A DNA stretch of 49,057 nucleotides from Dechloromonas aromatica (nom. nud.) (GTDB lineage Bacteria > Pseudomonadota > Gammaproteobacteria > Burkholderiales > Rhodocyclaceae): positions 1 to 49,057 of the forward strand of contig JAFIHA010000023.1 in the NCBI GenBank assembly GCA_017848965.1. The letters are read 5' to 3'. The stretch's first letter is position 1. Each line of letters opens with the position of its first letter. Positions 36,140 through 43,843 of this stretch are shown here, one piece after another. The notes under the pieces were generated by a model. That model did not search any database, was not told where the DNA came from, and saw nothing but the letters and a program-made list of their open reading frames with translations. A program made the translations under genes and the position numbers.

Positions 36140-37516
36140 TCAGGCGGCCTGGCAGCTTTCGACGGAGTTCATCGCCGGCGGGGCTTCGCTGACCGCCACC
36201 ACCCGGTTGCGTCCGCTGCGCTTGGCCTGGTAAAGCGCCACGTCAACGCGCGCCACCAGTTGCTGCAGCGACTCGTCGGCGAGATATTCGGCACAGCCGA
36301 GCGAAATGGTGACCTGGCCAGCGCCAGGAAAATCAGTCGCCGCAATGTGGGCGCGCAGTTTCTCGCCCAACTGCACCGCACCGGCAAGCTGGGTTCCCGG
36401 CAACAGGATGACGAACTCCTCGCCGCCGTAACGCGCCAGGAAATCCTGTCGCCGGAGGATACTGCGCGCTTCCGCGGCCAATCGCTCGAGCACGGCATCG
36501 CCGACCGGATGACCTTGGGTGTCGTTGATCCGCTTGAAATAATCGATATCGAAGATCAGGGCCGACAGGCTCTCGCCGGTACGCCGCACGCGTTCCAGCA
36601 GCCATTGGCCATGGTCGTGGAAACGCCGCCGGTTGGGCAGATTGGTCAGCGAATCCAGCGTGGCGACGAGAACCAGCCGACGTTCGGCGCTGCGCCGCGA
36701 GCGGTCGATCGATTCCTGGATGACCGCGGTGAAGGCGACCAGCATGGAAATGAAGGCGCTGATCAGGACACAGAACAGACCGAACTGCTGCAGCGGATTG
36801 TTGGCGATGGTCAGCGCCAGACAGTAACCGATCAGGAAGGGGACAAAATAGCCGAGCAGAATCTGCACGCGCGCCACCTTGCCGCCGATCCACGGGCTCA
36901 GGATCGAGCGCAGGAAACTGCGGTGGGCGCCGCTCAACAGGATGCCGGCGCCAACCATGCTGCCGCCGAGCGCGGTCGTCATCGCCATCTGCCCGTAAAA
37001 CTTGTCGATCCCGTAGGCGTAACCGGTGAAGGAAATCATCGGAAAACCGAGGCCGACAAAGGCCAATTGCTGGGCCAGGGCATAGCGCTTGCAGCCGATG
37101 GCGATCAAGGCCAGAGCGAAACACAGGCACATCAGCGCCGTATTGATGCCGGTCGATATCGGATGGCCGGCAGCCGCCTGTTCAGCCAGTTGGCGACCGA
37201 ACGGCGTCAGCCAGTCGAGCAGCGTCACGCCTTTCGCCAGTTCGAGCAGGCGTAGCGAGACCAGGGTCACGACGATCACCCCGGCAAGCACCACGACCCG
37301 GTTGCTTTGCCGCGGATGCCAGCAGAAAGCGCCGAGACCTAGCGCGAGCAAGGCCACGGCGCTCAGCGGATGCGTCGCCGGGCCGCCGAGCATGGGACGG
37401 AAAAACACTTCGAGGCCAAGCGCGTAACCGGCCAGGATGAGCAGGGAAAAGAGCGCGCCGGCAAGCCCCAGGGGCCGCACCAGACTGAGCGCCCGAATGA
37501 TTTGCGGAAAACGCAT
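36140..37516 (-). CDS. Membrane-bound diguanylate cyclase (GGDEF)
   Basis: A 458-residue protein: about eight membrane helices (1-285) and a C-terminal GGDEF domain that makes cyclic di-GMP. The active-site loop is GGEEF (364-368), and an inhibitory RxxD site (RRQD) sits at the usual five-residue distance upstream, so product inhibition is likely. DSLTNLPNRRRF and FDIDYFKRINDTQGHPVGD are also present. ATG 37516 (MRFPQIIRAL) is chosen over an upstream in-frame ATG at 37567 because the sensor region begins here and GGGGT precedes it. Its stop is 8 bases from the convergent LysR stop. The sensed signal is unknown. Confidence 0.94.
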   Translation of the reverse strand: MRFPQIIRALSLVRPLGLAGALFSLLILAGYALGLEVFFRPMLGGPATHPLSAVALLALGLGAFCWHPRQSNRVVVLAGVIVVTLVSLRLLELAKGVTLLDWLTPFGRQLAEQAAAGHPISTGINTALMCLCFALALIAIGCKRYALAQQLAFVGLGFPMISFTGYAYGIDKFYGQMAMTTALGGSMVGAGILLSGAHRSFLRSILSPWIGGKVARVQILLGYFVPFLIGYCLALTIANNPLQQFGLFCVLISAFISMLVAFTAVIQESIDRSRRSAERRLVLVATLDSLTNLPNRRRFHDHGQWLLERVRRTGESLSALIFDIDYFKRINDTQGHPVGDAVLERLAAEARSILRRQDFLARYGGEEFVILLPGTQLAGAVQLGEKLRAHIAATDFPGAGQVTISLGCAEYLADESLQQLVARVDVALYQAKRSGRNRVVAVSEAPPAMNSVESCQAA

Positions 37517-37664
37517 CGATACCCCGGAAAAATGCAGGAAGAATGGCGCGGCAGAGGGTATCACCAAAGTAATAGACCAGCTATGCCAAAGGCGAAAAAC
37601 ATGCCATCGATTTGACCTACATCAAACCATGCTCGCAGAATGGTTATTAATGGAATGTACAAAC

Positions 37665-37696
37665 AAAAACCCCCGCAGTTTCCCGCGGGGGTTTTT
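37665..37696. terminator. Bidirectional intrinsic terminator
   Basis: AAAAACCCCCGC and GCGGGGGTTTTT form a perfect 12-base stem with an 8-base loop, giving a T-tract on either strand. It lies 47 bases after the phasin gene on the minus strand and is its evident terminator. Confidence 0.92.
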
Positions 37697-37742
37697 CCGA
37701 CGCCACCGGACGGATATCCGGTGCGCCAGCGGATCTGATCGA

Positions 37743-38294
37743 TCAGGCAACCTTCTTGGCGGCAGCCTTCGGGGCGGCGACGTTGGCGGCCTTGATGGTC
37801 GCTTCGGTGGCGGCGGAAACGCTGGCTTCGGCAACTTCGGCAGCCTGCTTGGCAACCTTGTTCAGGCCGTCCATCGCTTCGTTGGCCGACTTCATCGCGG
37901 TCTTGACCGCAGCGACGGCGACTTCAGAACCGGCCGGAGCGGATTCCAGGGCCTTTTCGACCATGCCGGAAACCTTGGCGCTGGTGTCGGCAACATGGGT
38001 TTCGACTTGCTTGGCGATCTTTTCCTTGGCATCGGTGGCGATGGCGATCACGTTGCGCGAGTACTCGATGCCCTTTTCCAGCGTCGGCGCGGCCAGTTCC
38101 TTCTGGACTTCGACGAAGGACTTGAAATCCTTGACGCCGAGCAGCGTGTTGACGTTGCTGACAAAAGCTTCGAAAGCGGAACGCGAGGCGGCCAGGTTCA
38201 GGACGGCCAGACGCTCGATGCCGTCGAACGTGGTGTTGGCGAAGAACAGGGCGAAATTGAAGCCGGACTTGGCGAACTCTTCGGGTTTGATCAT
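37743..38294 (-). CDS. phaP: Phasin (polyhydroxyalkanoate granule protein)
   Basis: A 183-residue amphipathic helical protein of the phasin family (MIKPEEFAKSGFNFALFFANTTFDGIERLAVLNL, then VEVQKELAAPTLEKGIEYSRNV), with the Ala/Lys-rich tail (AAPKAAAKKVA) typical of granule-coating phasins. It stabilises PHA storage granules and limits their size. ATG 38294 is chosen because AGGAGA lies 8 bases upstream. The gene is transcribed alone, with a good promoter and a strong terminator. Confidence 0.95.
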   Translation of the reverse strand: MIKPEEFAKSGFNFALFFANTTFDGIERLAVLNLAASRSAFEAFVSNVNTLLGVKDFKSFVEVQKELAAPTLEKGIEYSRNVIAIATDAKEKIAKQVETHVADTSAKVSGMVEKALESAPAGSEVAVAAVKTAMKSANEAMDGLNKVAKQAAEVAEASVSAATEATIKAANVAAPKAAAKKVA

Positions 38295-38353
38295 GATGAA
38301 TCTCCTGGATGGGTTGGGGGCGTATCGGTCTTGAAACAGTCCTGCGGAACTCA

Positions 38354-38379
38354 CACCATCAACATGGTGCAATGCAGCA
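38354..38379. promoter_or_regulatory. Candidate operator at the phasin transcription start
   Basis: A 6-base inverted repeat (CACCAT-CAAC-ATGGTG, 38354-38369) overlaps a TGC-rich element TGCAATGCAGCA (38368-38379). PhaR repressors are known to bind TGC/GCA-rich elements in phasin promoters, so this is a plausible PhaR site; not shown here. Confidence 0.4.
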
Positions 38380-38386
38380 TGATTCA

Positions 38387-38414
38387 ATTCTATCCATCGA
38401 CGAAATGGAGTCAA
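38387..38414 (-). promoter_or_regulatory. Phasin promoter
   Basis: On the minus strand, TTGACT (38414-38409) and TAGAAT (38392-38387) are separated by 16 bases, a near-consensus sigma-70 promoter about 90 bases upstream of the phasin start. The candidate operator lies just downstream. Confidence 0.65.
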
Positions 38415-38525
38415 GCGCTTTTTGTGCGCCGCACCATTTTTCGTTCAGCAGGGCAGCTTCGGGTAGAAAATGCTAGCCTGCCGAGGTTGCAGGCTGACGA
38501 CAGCCCGATGACCGCCGCCCCGGGA

Positions 38526-39092
38526 TCACCACATCGGGCCGCCGCCCTGCCCCGGCCCTCCGTTGCCACGCCCCGGACCGCCACCGCCCATCGGCCGCCC
38601 ACCCCGTGCCCGCCTCGCGCCCGGCGTGGCGCATCCGGCATCGAGCGAGGGAACGGTGGCAGCGAGCAGGCGATCGGCGACTTCGCGCTGGCGCGGATCG
38701 AGCGCCAGGTAGAGTCTGGACGCGGCGTCCTGGATTTCCTCCATGGCCGACAGGCGATTGCGTACCACGTCAAGCTTGCCGGCAAGCTGCTGCACGGCCG
38801 ACTGACTGGCCCGCTGGGCGCTGCCGCGAGCCTGATCGGCGAGCAAGGCGCCGAGCGTTTCCTGATAGTCGTCCCAAAGCGGCTGTTGTGCCGGGGTCAG
38901 GGCGAGCGCCGCCGCCAGCCGCGCCAGTTTCTCCTGGAGCGGATCGGCCATCGGCATCGCGCCTTCTTCCGCATCCTGCCCCGCTGGCATCTCCGGCCGC
39001 TCCCCCGGCCCTGAAGGGCCGCCCAGCGGGGCGCAGGCGACGAGGTTGAAAGCGAGGAGGAAGATTGCGAGGGGGCGTCCGGGAAAGCTCAT
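38526..39092 (-). CDS. LTXXQ (Spy/CpxP-like) lipoprotein
   Basis: A 188-residue envelope protein with a signal peptide and lipobox (NLVAC, Cys20), a helical core with the LTXXQ motif (LALTPAQQPLWDDYQETL) and long helices (about 55-150), and a Gly/Pro/Arg-rich tail (GGRPMGGGGPGRGNGGPGQ). Spy/CpxP proteins are periplasmic chaperones or metal/stress sensors; a lipid-anchored form with a glycine-rich tail is atypical. The C-terminal tail may be disordered. Confidence 0.75.
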   Translation of the reverse strand: MSFPGRPLAIFLLAFNLVACAPLGGPSGPGERPEMPAGQDAEEGAMPMADPLQEKLARLAAALALTPAQQPLWDDYQETLGALLADQARGSAQRASQSAVQQLAGKLDVVRNRLSAMEEIQDAASRLYLALDPRQREVADRLLAATVPSLDAGCATPGARRARGGRPMGGGGPGRGNGGPGQGGGPMW

Positions 39093-39201
39093 GGTTGCTC
39101 ATCGTTGTTGTCGATAACGGCGAATTTTCCGCGCAGCCTGGGTTAATCCGGGTAAGCCGGAGTAAATTGATGGCTATCCAGGAAAAATCAGGTCATTCGC
39201 C

Positions 39202-39684
39202 ATGCAGATCTATCTCGCCGGTCCCGATGTCTTCCAGCCCGACGCCTTGCAGCGCGCCGAATCAGCGCGCCGTCTGGTGAGCCGTTACGGACATCGGGCA
39301 TTGATTCCGCTGGACAACGAAGCGAGCACGGCAGCAGAAATCTACCGCGCCAACCTGGCCCAGATTGCCGCCGCCGACCTGGTGATCGCCAACCTCAACC
39401 CCTTCCGCGGCTTCGAGCCGGATTCGGGAACGGTGTTCGAAGCCGGCTACGCGGTGGCGGCCGGCAAGCCGGTAATCGCCTATGTGGACGACGACCGGCC
39501 GCTGGCCGACCGGCTGGCCGGCCATCTCGGCTGCGACCTGCTGCACCTCGGCGAACGGCTGGTCGATAGTGAGGGGATGAGCGTCGAGAACCACGGTCTG
39601 CCGCTCAACCTGATGCTCGGCATCCCGCTGCGCGTCGTCCGCGGCGGGCTCGAACAGGCGCTGCAGGCGCTCGCCGCCGACTAG
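39202..39684 (+). CDS. Nucleoside 2-deoxyribosyltransferase
   Basis: A 160-residue enzyme that swaps the base on 2'-deoxyribosides. It opens MQIYLAGPDVF, the family N-terminus, and contains AADLVIANLNPFRGFEPDSGTVFEAGYAVA with the likely nucleophile Glu80, then KPVIAYVDD. Start at the ATG at 39202. Its stop overlaps the convergent stop of the dehalogenase-like gene by four bases (CTAG at 39681-39684). The gene stands alone on this strand. Confidence 0.93.
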   Translation: MQIYLAGPDVFQPDALQRAESARRLVSRYGHRALIPLDNEASTAAEIYRANLAQIAAADLVIANLNPFRGFEPDSGTVFEAGYAVAAGKPVIAYVDDDRPLADRLAGHLGCDLLHLGERLVDSEGMSVENHGLPLNLMLGIPLRVVRGGLEQALQALAAD

Positions 39685-40364
39685 CGCGGCACCCAGCCGC
39701 CGCACATCGGGAAAATCTGGCCGACGAAACAATTGGCCGCCTCGCTGCACAGGTAGGCGGCGAACGACGCGTCCTCGACCGGCGTCACCAAGCGGCCGAG
39801 CGGTACCTGCCAGCGCAGCCTGTCCTTGAACTCAGGCCGGGCCTGGACTTCCGGCGGAAAGTAGGTCGGGTTGTCGACGAAGTTCTGGGCGATGGCGTTG
39901 GCGCGGATGCCCTGCCCCGCCACCTCGACGCCGAGCGCCTGGATATAGGCGAGTTGGGCGCCGCGCGCGGCGGCGTAGCTGGAACGTCCAGCCATGCCGC
40001 GCAGCGCCGAGGCGCTGCCCATGAGGACGATTTTCCCCGCCTGCCGTTCGATCATCTGCGGCAGCACCGCCCTGACCAACTGCTGCATCGGGTCGACCAT
40101 CACCCGGAACACCGCGCGCCATTCGTCGTCGCCGACCTGCTCGGCACGAGTGGACGGCGCCGGCAACGCCAGGTTGAGGATCAGCGCGTCAATCCGGCCG
40201 GCCGCCGCGATCATCTGCCCGGCCGCCTCCGGCAGCACCGGCGAACTCTCGTCGGCCAGCACCTCGGCGCCGGCCGCGGCAAAGACCTCGCACAGTGCCG
40301 GTCCCATGAAATCGCGGGATTGCGTGACCAGCACCCGCATTCCGGAAAGCTTCGTGTCGGACAT
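39681..40364 (-). CDS. Halohydrin dehalogenase-like SDR-fold protein
   Basis: A 227-residue SDR-fold protein, but the cofactor-binding glycines (TGxxxGxG) are replaced by T14-X4-F19-X-G21 (VTQSRDFMG), and the catalytic triad is S117-X12-Y130-X3-R134, Arg in place of SDR Lys. These two motifs are the published sequence hallmarks of halohydrin dehalogenases (HheA/B/C and the later HheD-G groups), which convert vicinal haloalcohols to epoxides and halide. The NFVDNPTYFPPE segment also matches their halide-pocket region. Start at ATG 40364, with GGAGGTGAAC just upstream. Function is predicted by motif, not proven; a diverged non-catalytic SDR is the alternative. Confidence 0.8.
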   Translation of the reverse strand: MSDTKLSGMRVLVTQSRDFMGPALCEVFAAAGAEVLADESSPVLPEAAGQMIAAAGRIDALILNLALPAPSTRAEQVGDDEWRAVFRVMVDPMQQLVRAVLPQMIERQAGKIVLMGSASALRGMAGRSSYAAARGAQLAYIQALGVEVAGQGIRANAIAQNFVDNPTYFPPEVQARPEFKDRLRWQVPLGRLVTPVEDASFAAYLCSEAANCFVGQIFPMCGGWVPR

Positions 40365-40377
40365 GTTCACCTCCGTC

Positions 40378-40402
40378 AAAAAAATGGGGGCACGCGGCCC
40401 CC
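40378..40402 (-). terminator. Intrinsic terminator after the DUF1329 gene
   Basis: On the minus strand: GGGGGC and GCCCCC form a 6-base GC stem with a 5-base loop, then ATTTTTTT. It lies between DUF1329 and the dehalogenase-like gene. The dehalogenase ribosome-binding site starts about 5 bases after the T-tract, so some readthrough or a separate promoter is needed for that gene. Confidence 0.85.
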
Positions 40403-40476
40403 GTAAAGTGTGGAGGCTGCCGGATTCGGCACCCTCCCGCAGAGACACCCGGCATGGGGTGTTGGTGACGGCGGGA

Positions 40477-41790
40477 TCAGTCTCCGCCGCGCAGGTTCTG
40501 GACCTGGAACAGACGGGGCGGGTTCTTCTTCGGGTCCACCTGTCCCTTGAACTGACCGGTCGTGCAATGCTTGGACTGGACGTCGACCATCGAGAAGGCG
40601 TCGTCGATCCCGATCCCGGCGCCCTTGTTCACCGGCAGGTGATGATCGGCGTGCGACTTGCCGACCATGAACACCTTCCACAGCTCGCCCTTGCGGTCGT
40701 AGATTTCGTTCGAGCCGTTCAGGTTCTGCAACTGGACGTCCATGTAGAAGACGCGCTTGCTCACCGGATGGTTCGGATTGACCGGCACAGCCTCCAGCAC
40801 ATAGACCTTGCGCAGCTGCCAGGTGCCTTCGGCGAAGCAACCGCCCTGCCCGGCGAAATCGACATACTTGTAGCCGTCGGACTCGGAGCGCTCGCTCGAC
40901 AGTTTCAGTTCATTGTGATTCCACATCGGCAGCATGACGTTCTTGGTGCCCTTGTAGGTCCACTTCATGTCGGAAACGCGGCCGTTGTAGCCTTCGAAGT
41001 CCTCGATCATCAAGTCGGAGCCGAGGAAGGAGTCGGTCGCCTGGCCTTGGGCCAGACGGCGCACGCGGCGCTGGAAGCCGAGGTAGAGGTAGGCATCGTC
41101 GAGCTTGGCGTCGTCTTCGAAACGCTGGATCAGCAACTGCGTGTTCTTCAGATCCTGCGGCTCATGCGCCTTGACGTAGATGGCGCGGAAGATGCCCGAC
41201 GGGTTCGGGGTGATTTCCGGCACCGGCGCGTCTTTGGTGCGGTGCATGAAGTTGAGAAAGTGGAAGTCCCAGTTGATTTCCTTTTCCACCTTGCCGGTCT
41301 GCATGTTGCGGTACTGCCAGTAGAACGGCGAGATGATCGCGCCGTCACCCCAGTTCACGCCGTACTTGTAGTTCCAGGCGAGCTTCTCGCCGGCGCGCGG
41401 GTCCTTGGCGTCCGGCTCTTCCGGGAAGGGGCGGCCGGCGACGTAGCCGCTGATCATGTCGCCCGGCTTGGCGCCGAGCTGGGTCTTGTTGAGGTTGGCG
41501 CGAGTGGCGTCGATGTAGGCCTTGGAAATGCTGAACTGGGTGGTCGGCCCAACCTTCATTTCGAACATGCCTTCCTTGATCAGCTTGAAGACGCCGGCAC
41601 CGAGGATGTCCTTGAACTGGTCGGCATTGCCCTTGTTGATCGTCATCCCCGCCTTCAGGCCGGCGAAGCTGGGCATGCCGGCCTTGTAGGGATTGAAGGT
41701 GTTCTCGACGTCGGCTTCGGTCGCCGCCTGGGCGGTGCCGAAGCTGGCGGCGACGAACAAGGGCAGCAGTTTGCGTAGTGATTTTTTCAT
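40477..41790 (-). CDS. DUF1329 periplasmic/outer-membrane protein
   Basis: A 437-residue exported protein with a signal peptide (MKKSLRKLLPLFVAASFGTAQA). The mature domain has the family landmarks (GDMISGYVAGRPFPEEPDAKDPRAG, WQYRNMQTGKVEKEINWDFHFLNFM, GSNEIYDRKGELWKVFM). DUF1329 proteins are thought to share the LolA/LolB-like half-barrel fold and are usually encoded beside a DUF1302 barrel, as here (22 bases apart). They are implicated in handling of hydrophobic molecules; substrate unproven. It is the last gene of the four-gene cluster, followed by a terminator. Confidence 0.9.
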   Translation of the reverse strand: MKKSLRKLLPLFVAASFGTAQAATEADVENTFNPYKAGMPSFAGLKAGMTINKGNADQFKDILGAGVFKLIKEGMFEMKVGPTTQFSISKAYIDATRANLNKTQLGAKPGDMISGYVAGRPFPEEPDAKDPRAGEKLAWNYKYGVNWGDGAIISPFYWQYRNMQTGKVEKEINWDFHFLNFMHRTKDAPVPEITPNPSGIFRAIYVKAHEPQDLKNTQLLIQRFEDDAKLDDAYLYLGFQRRVRRLAQGQATDSFLGSDLMIEDFEGYNGRVSDMKWTYKGTKNVMLPMWNHNELKLSSERSESDGYKYVDFAGQGGCFAEGTWQLRKVYVLEAVPVNPNHPVSKRVFYMDVQLQNLNGSNEIYDRKGELWKVFMVGKSHADHHLPVNKGAGIGIDDAFSMVDVQSKHCTTGQFKGQVDPKKNPPRLFQVQNLRGGD

Positions 41791-41812
41791 GAAATGTCTC
41801 CTCCGGTTGGGT

Positions 41813-43780
41813 TCAGAACTTGTAGTTCAGCTTGACGAACAGGTCGTTTTCCTTGAATGCCGCACCGATCGGACCGGCGCGGAAGCGGCCGAGCGGTTCC
41901 ATGCCGGCCAGGCCACGGGAATAGCTGGTGAAGGGGTCGGGATCGCCGTTCGGCGCGGTGAATGGTGCGAACGGGTTGCACGCGCGGCAATCGTCGAACT
42001 CCCAGCGGCTGCGGCCTTCGGCCAGCTTGTAGTTGGCGCCGATGGTGACCTTGAGGTCGTTGCTCAGGTGCATCTCGACCTGCGGCGCGACGACGGTGGC
42101 GCGCGCCTTGAAGTCGTGGGCGAAGATCACCTGCGGGCTGACCATGCCGTTCTTCAGGAAGGCCTTGATCAGCAGGGTGCCGATCACGTTGTCTTCCCAG
42201 TCCGGCATGCCGACCGGCCCAAGCGAGCCGCGCTTCCATTCGTGGTCGAAGATGTGCTGGTAGAACAACTGCCCGGAAATCAGCGTCGCCTGGGTTTCGC
42301 TGATGAAGGGGATGAAGGTCGGCCGGTCGATGCCGATCACGGTACGGAAGACGTTGTTCTTCGAGTAGAGCTCCGGCCGGTTGGTGTTGGCGAACTCCTC
42401 GCCATCCGTGTACGCCGCCTCGACGCGCACCGCGGCATTGGCCGCCGGTACCTGGAAGTCCATCGAGCCGCCGATCAGGTTGACGCGCGGGTAATGCATG
42501 TCGAAGGAGATCAGGTAGGGCCAGGCATCCTGATAGACACCGGTGAACGAGTTGGTCGCCCGCTTGCCGCCGCGCAGCGACGGCAGTTGCGAACGATAGG
42601 TCAGCGCGTTCAGCGAGAAGGACAGGCCGTCCTGGGTCACGCCTTCGTATTTCATGCCGAACTGGGTGTTCGACAGACTCCACGACGGCAGGTGAACCTT
42701 GTCCAGACCGATCTGGCCGGGACCGAAGTTGGTCGCCAGCAGCGTGCCGGGCGCGACGTTGGCGAAGTTGGAGACGGTGCCGCCGTTGTCCCACAGGTTG
42801 GCCATGCCGCGGAAGAAGCAGCCGGCATCCAGGATCGAGTTCGGCGAACCGCACTGACCAAGGTTGTTCGGGCGGAACTTGTCGACGTTCCAGACGAACT
42901 GCAGGTTGCGGTCCTGCATCGTGTCGCTGGCGCCCATCCGGTATTCGACCTGGGCGATCCACATCGGGATGCGGATGTCGGACAGTTCGTCGTAGATGTT
43001 GTTGCGCGAGAAGTCGACCGGGTTGATCACGTCGAGCACGCGGAACAGGTCGGTGCGACCCCACACCACCTGCTGCCGGCCGAGCTTGACGAACAGGCTC
43101 TTGCCGTCGCCGAGGTCGAAGTCCTTCTTGGCATAGAGTTCGCGGAGAAAATCGAGGCGGTCGTTGAATTCCGGCGCTTCCAGCTCGGAACGCTTGAGGT
43201 CGCCGTAGCCGCCGAAATCGCGGCAACCGCGCTTGTCCACGTCGCAGGGACGGACCGGCACGGCAAAGGCGACACCGCCGTTGATGCTGTGCCAGCGGTC
43301 GCCGAGAACGCGCAGACCGGCGTTCGGGTTGCTCGCCGGGTAGGCATCGACAAAGGCGTTGTTCACCAGGCCGAAGGCGCCATTGACCAGCGAATAGGTC
43401 ACCGGCCCGGTGCCCCACGGCGTCGTCAGGTAACCACCGGGCGTCGTCGATTGCATGTTGATCGAGCCGCCCGCCTTGTTGCCGTACTCGTCGCTGTTCA
43501 TGCGATAGACGCCGTCCCAGCTGCCGCGCATGATGCCGTGCACCTTCCAGCCGTTGCCGACGCCCTTGTCGAACTCGGCCTGCAGCGTGTTGCGGAACTT
43601 GGCCAGGCCGACGTTCTCGCGCCGCACGGTATGGTTTTCGTAGGTCACGTCCACCTGCCAGGGCGAGTCCTCTTCGCCCATTGCCGGCAGGTCGTCGGCC
43701 GCCGCCGGAGCGGCGAAGGCGCAGCTCACCGCGATTGCGAGCAGGCTGCGCTGCCATGCTCCGTTATTGAGTGTCTCCAT
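41813..43780 (-). CDS. DUF1302 outer-membrane beta-barrel protein
   Basis: A 655-residue protein with a signal peptide (METLNNGAWQRSLLAIAVSCAFAAPAAAD) and a beta-rich body ending in FVKLNYKF; the final phenylalanine is the outer-membrane barrel signature. Family motifs include LRELYAKKDFDLGDGKSLFVKLGRQQVVWGRTDLFRVLDVINPVDFSRN. The ATG at 43780 is chosen because GGGGGAT lies about 8 bases upstream; an earlier in-frame start would add 10 residues. DUF1302 barrels are taken as channels for hydrophobic substrates. It sits between the RND permease and DUF1329 genes. Confidence 0.9.
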   Translation of the reverse strand: METLNNGAWQRSLLAIAVSCAFAAPAAADDLPAMGEEDSPWQVDVTYENHTVRRENVGLAKFRNTLQAEFDKGVGNGWKVHGIMRGSWDGVYRMNSDEYGNKAGGSINMQSTTPGGYLTTPWGTGPVTYSLVNGAFGLVNNAFVDAYPASNPNAGLRVLGDRWHSINGGVAFAVPVRPCDVDKRGCRDFGGYGDLKRSELEAPEFNDRLDFLRELYAKKDFDLGDGKSLFVKLGRQQVVWGRTDLFRVLDVINPVDFSRNNIYDELSDIRIPMWIAQVEYRMGASDTMQDRNLQFVWNVDKFRPNNLGQCGSPNSILDAGCFFRGMANLWDNGGTVSNFANVAPGTLLATNFGPGQIGLDKVHLPSWSLSNTQFGMKYEGVTQDGLSFSLNALTYRSQLPSLRGGKRATNSFTGVYQDAWPYLISFDMHYPRVNLIGGSMDFQVPAANAAVRVEAAYTDGEEFANTNRPELYSKNNVFRTVIGIDRPTFIPFISETQATLISGQLFYQHIFDHEWKRGSLGPVGMPDWEDNVIGTLLIKAFLKNGMVSPQVIFAHDFKARATVVAPQVEMHLSNDLKVTIGANYKLAEGRSRWEFDDCRACNPFAPFTAPNGDPDPFTSYSRGLAGMEPLGRFRAGPIGAAFKENDLFVKLNYKF

Positions 43781-43843
43781 GTTTTTGATCCCCCATCTGG
43801 TTGTGAACAAAGGTTTTGCTGTTCCCCGGTTTGCCGGGTCTTG

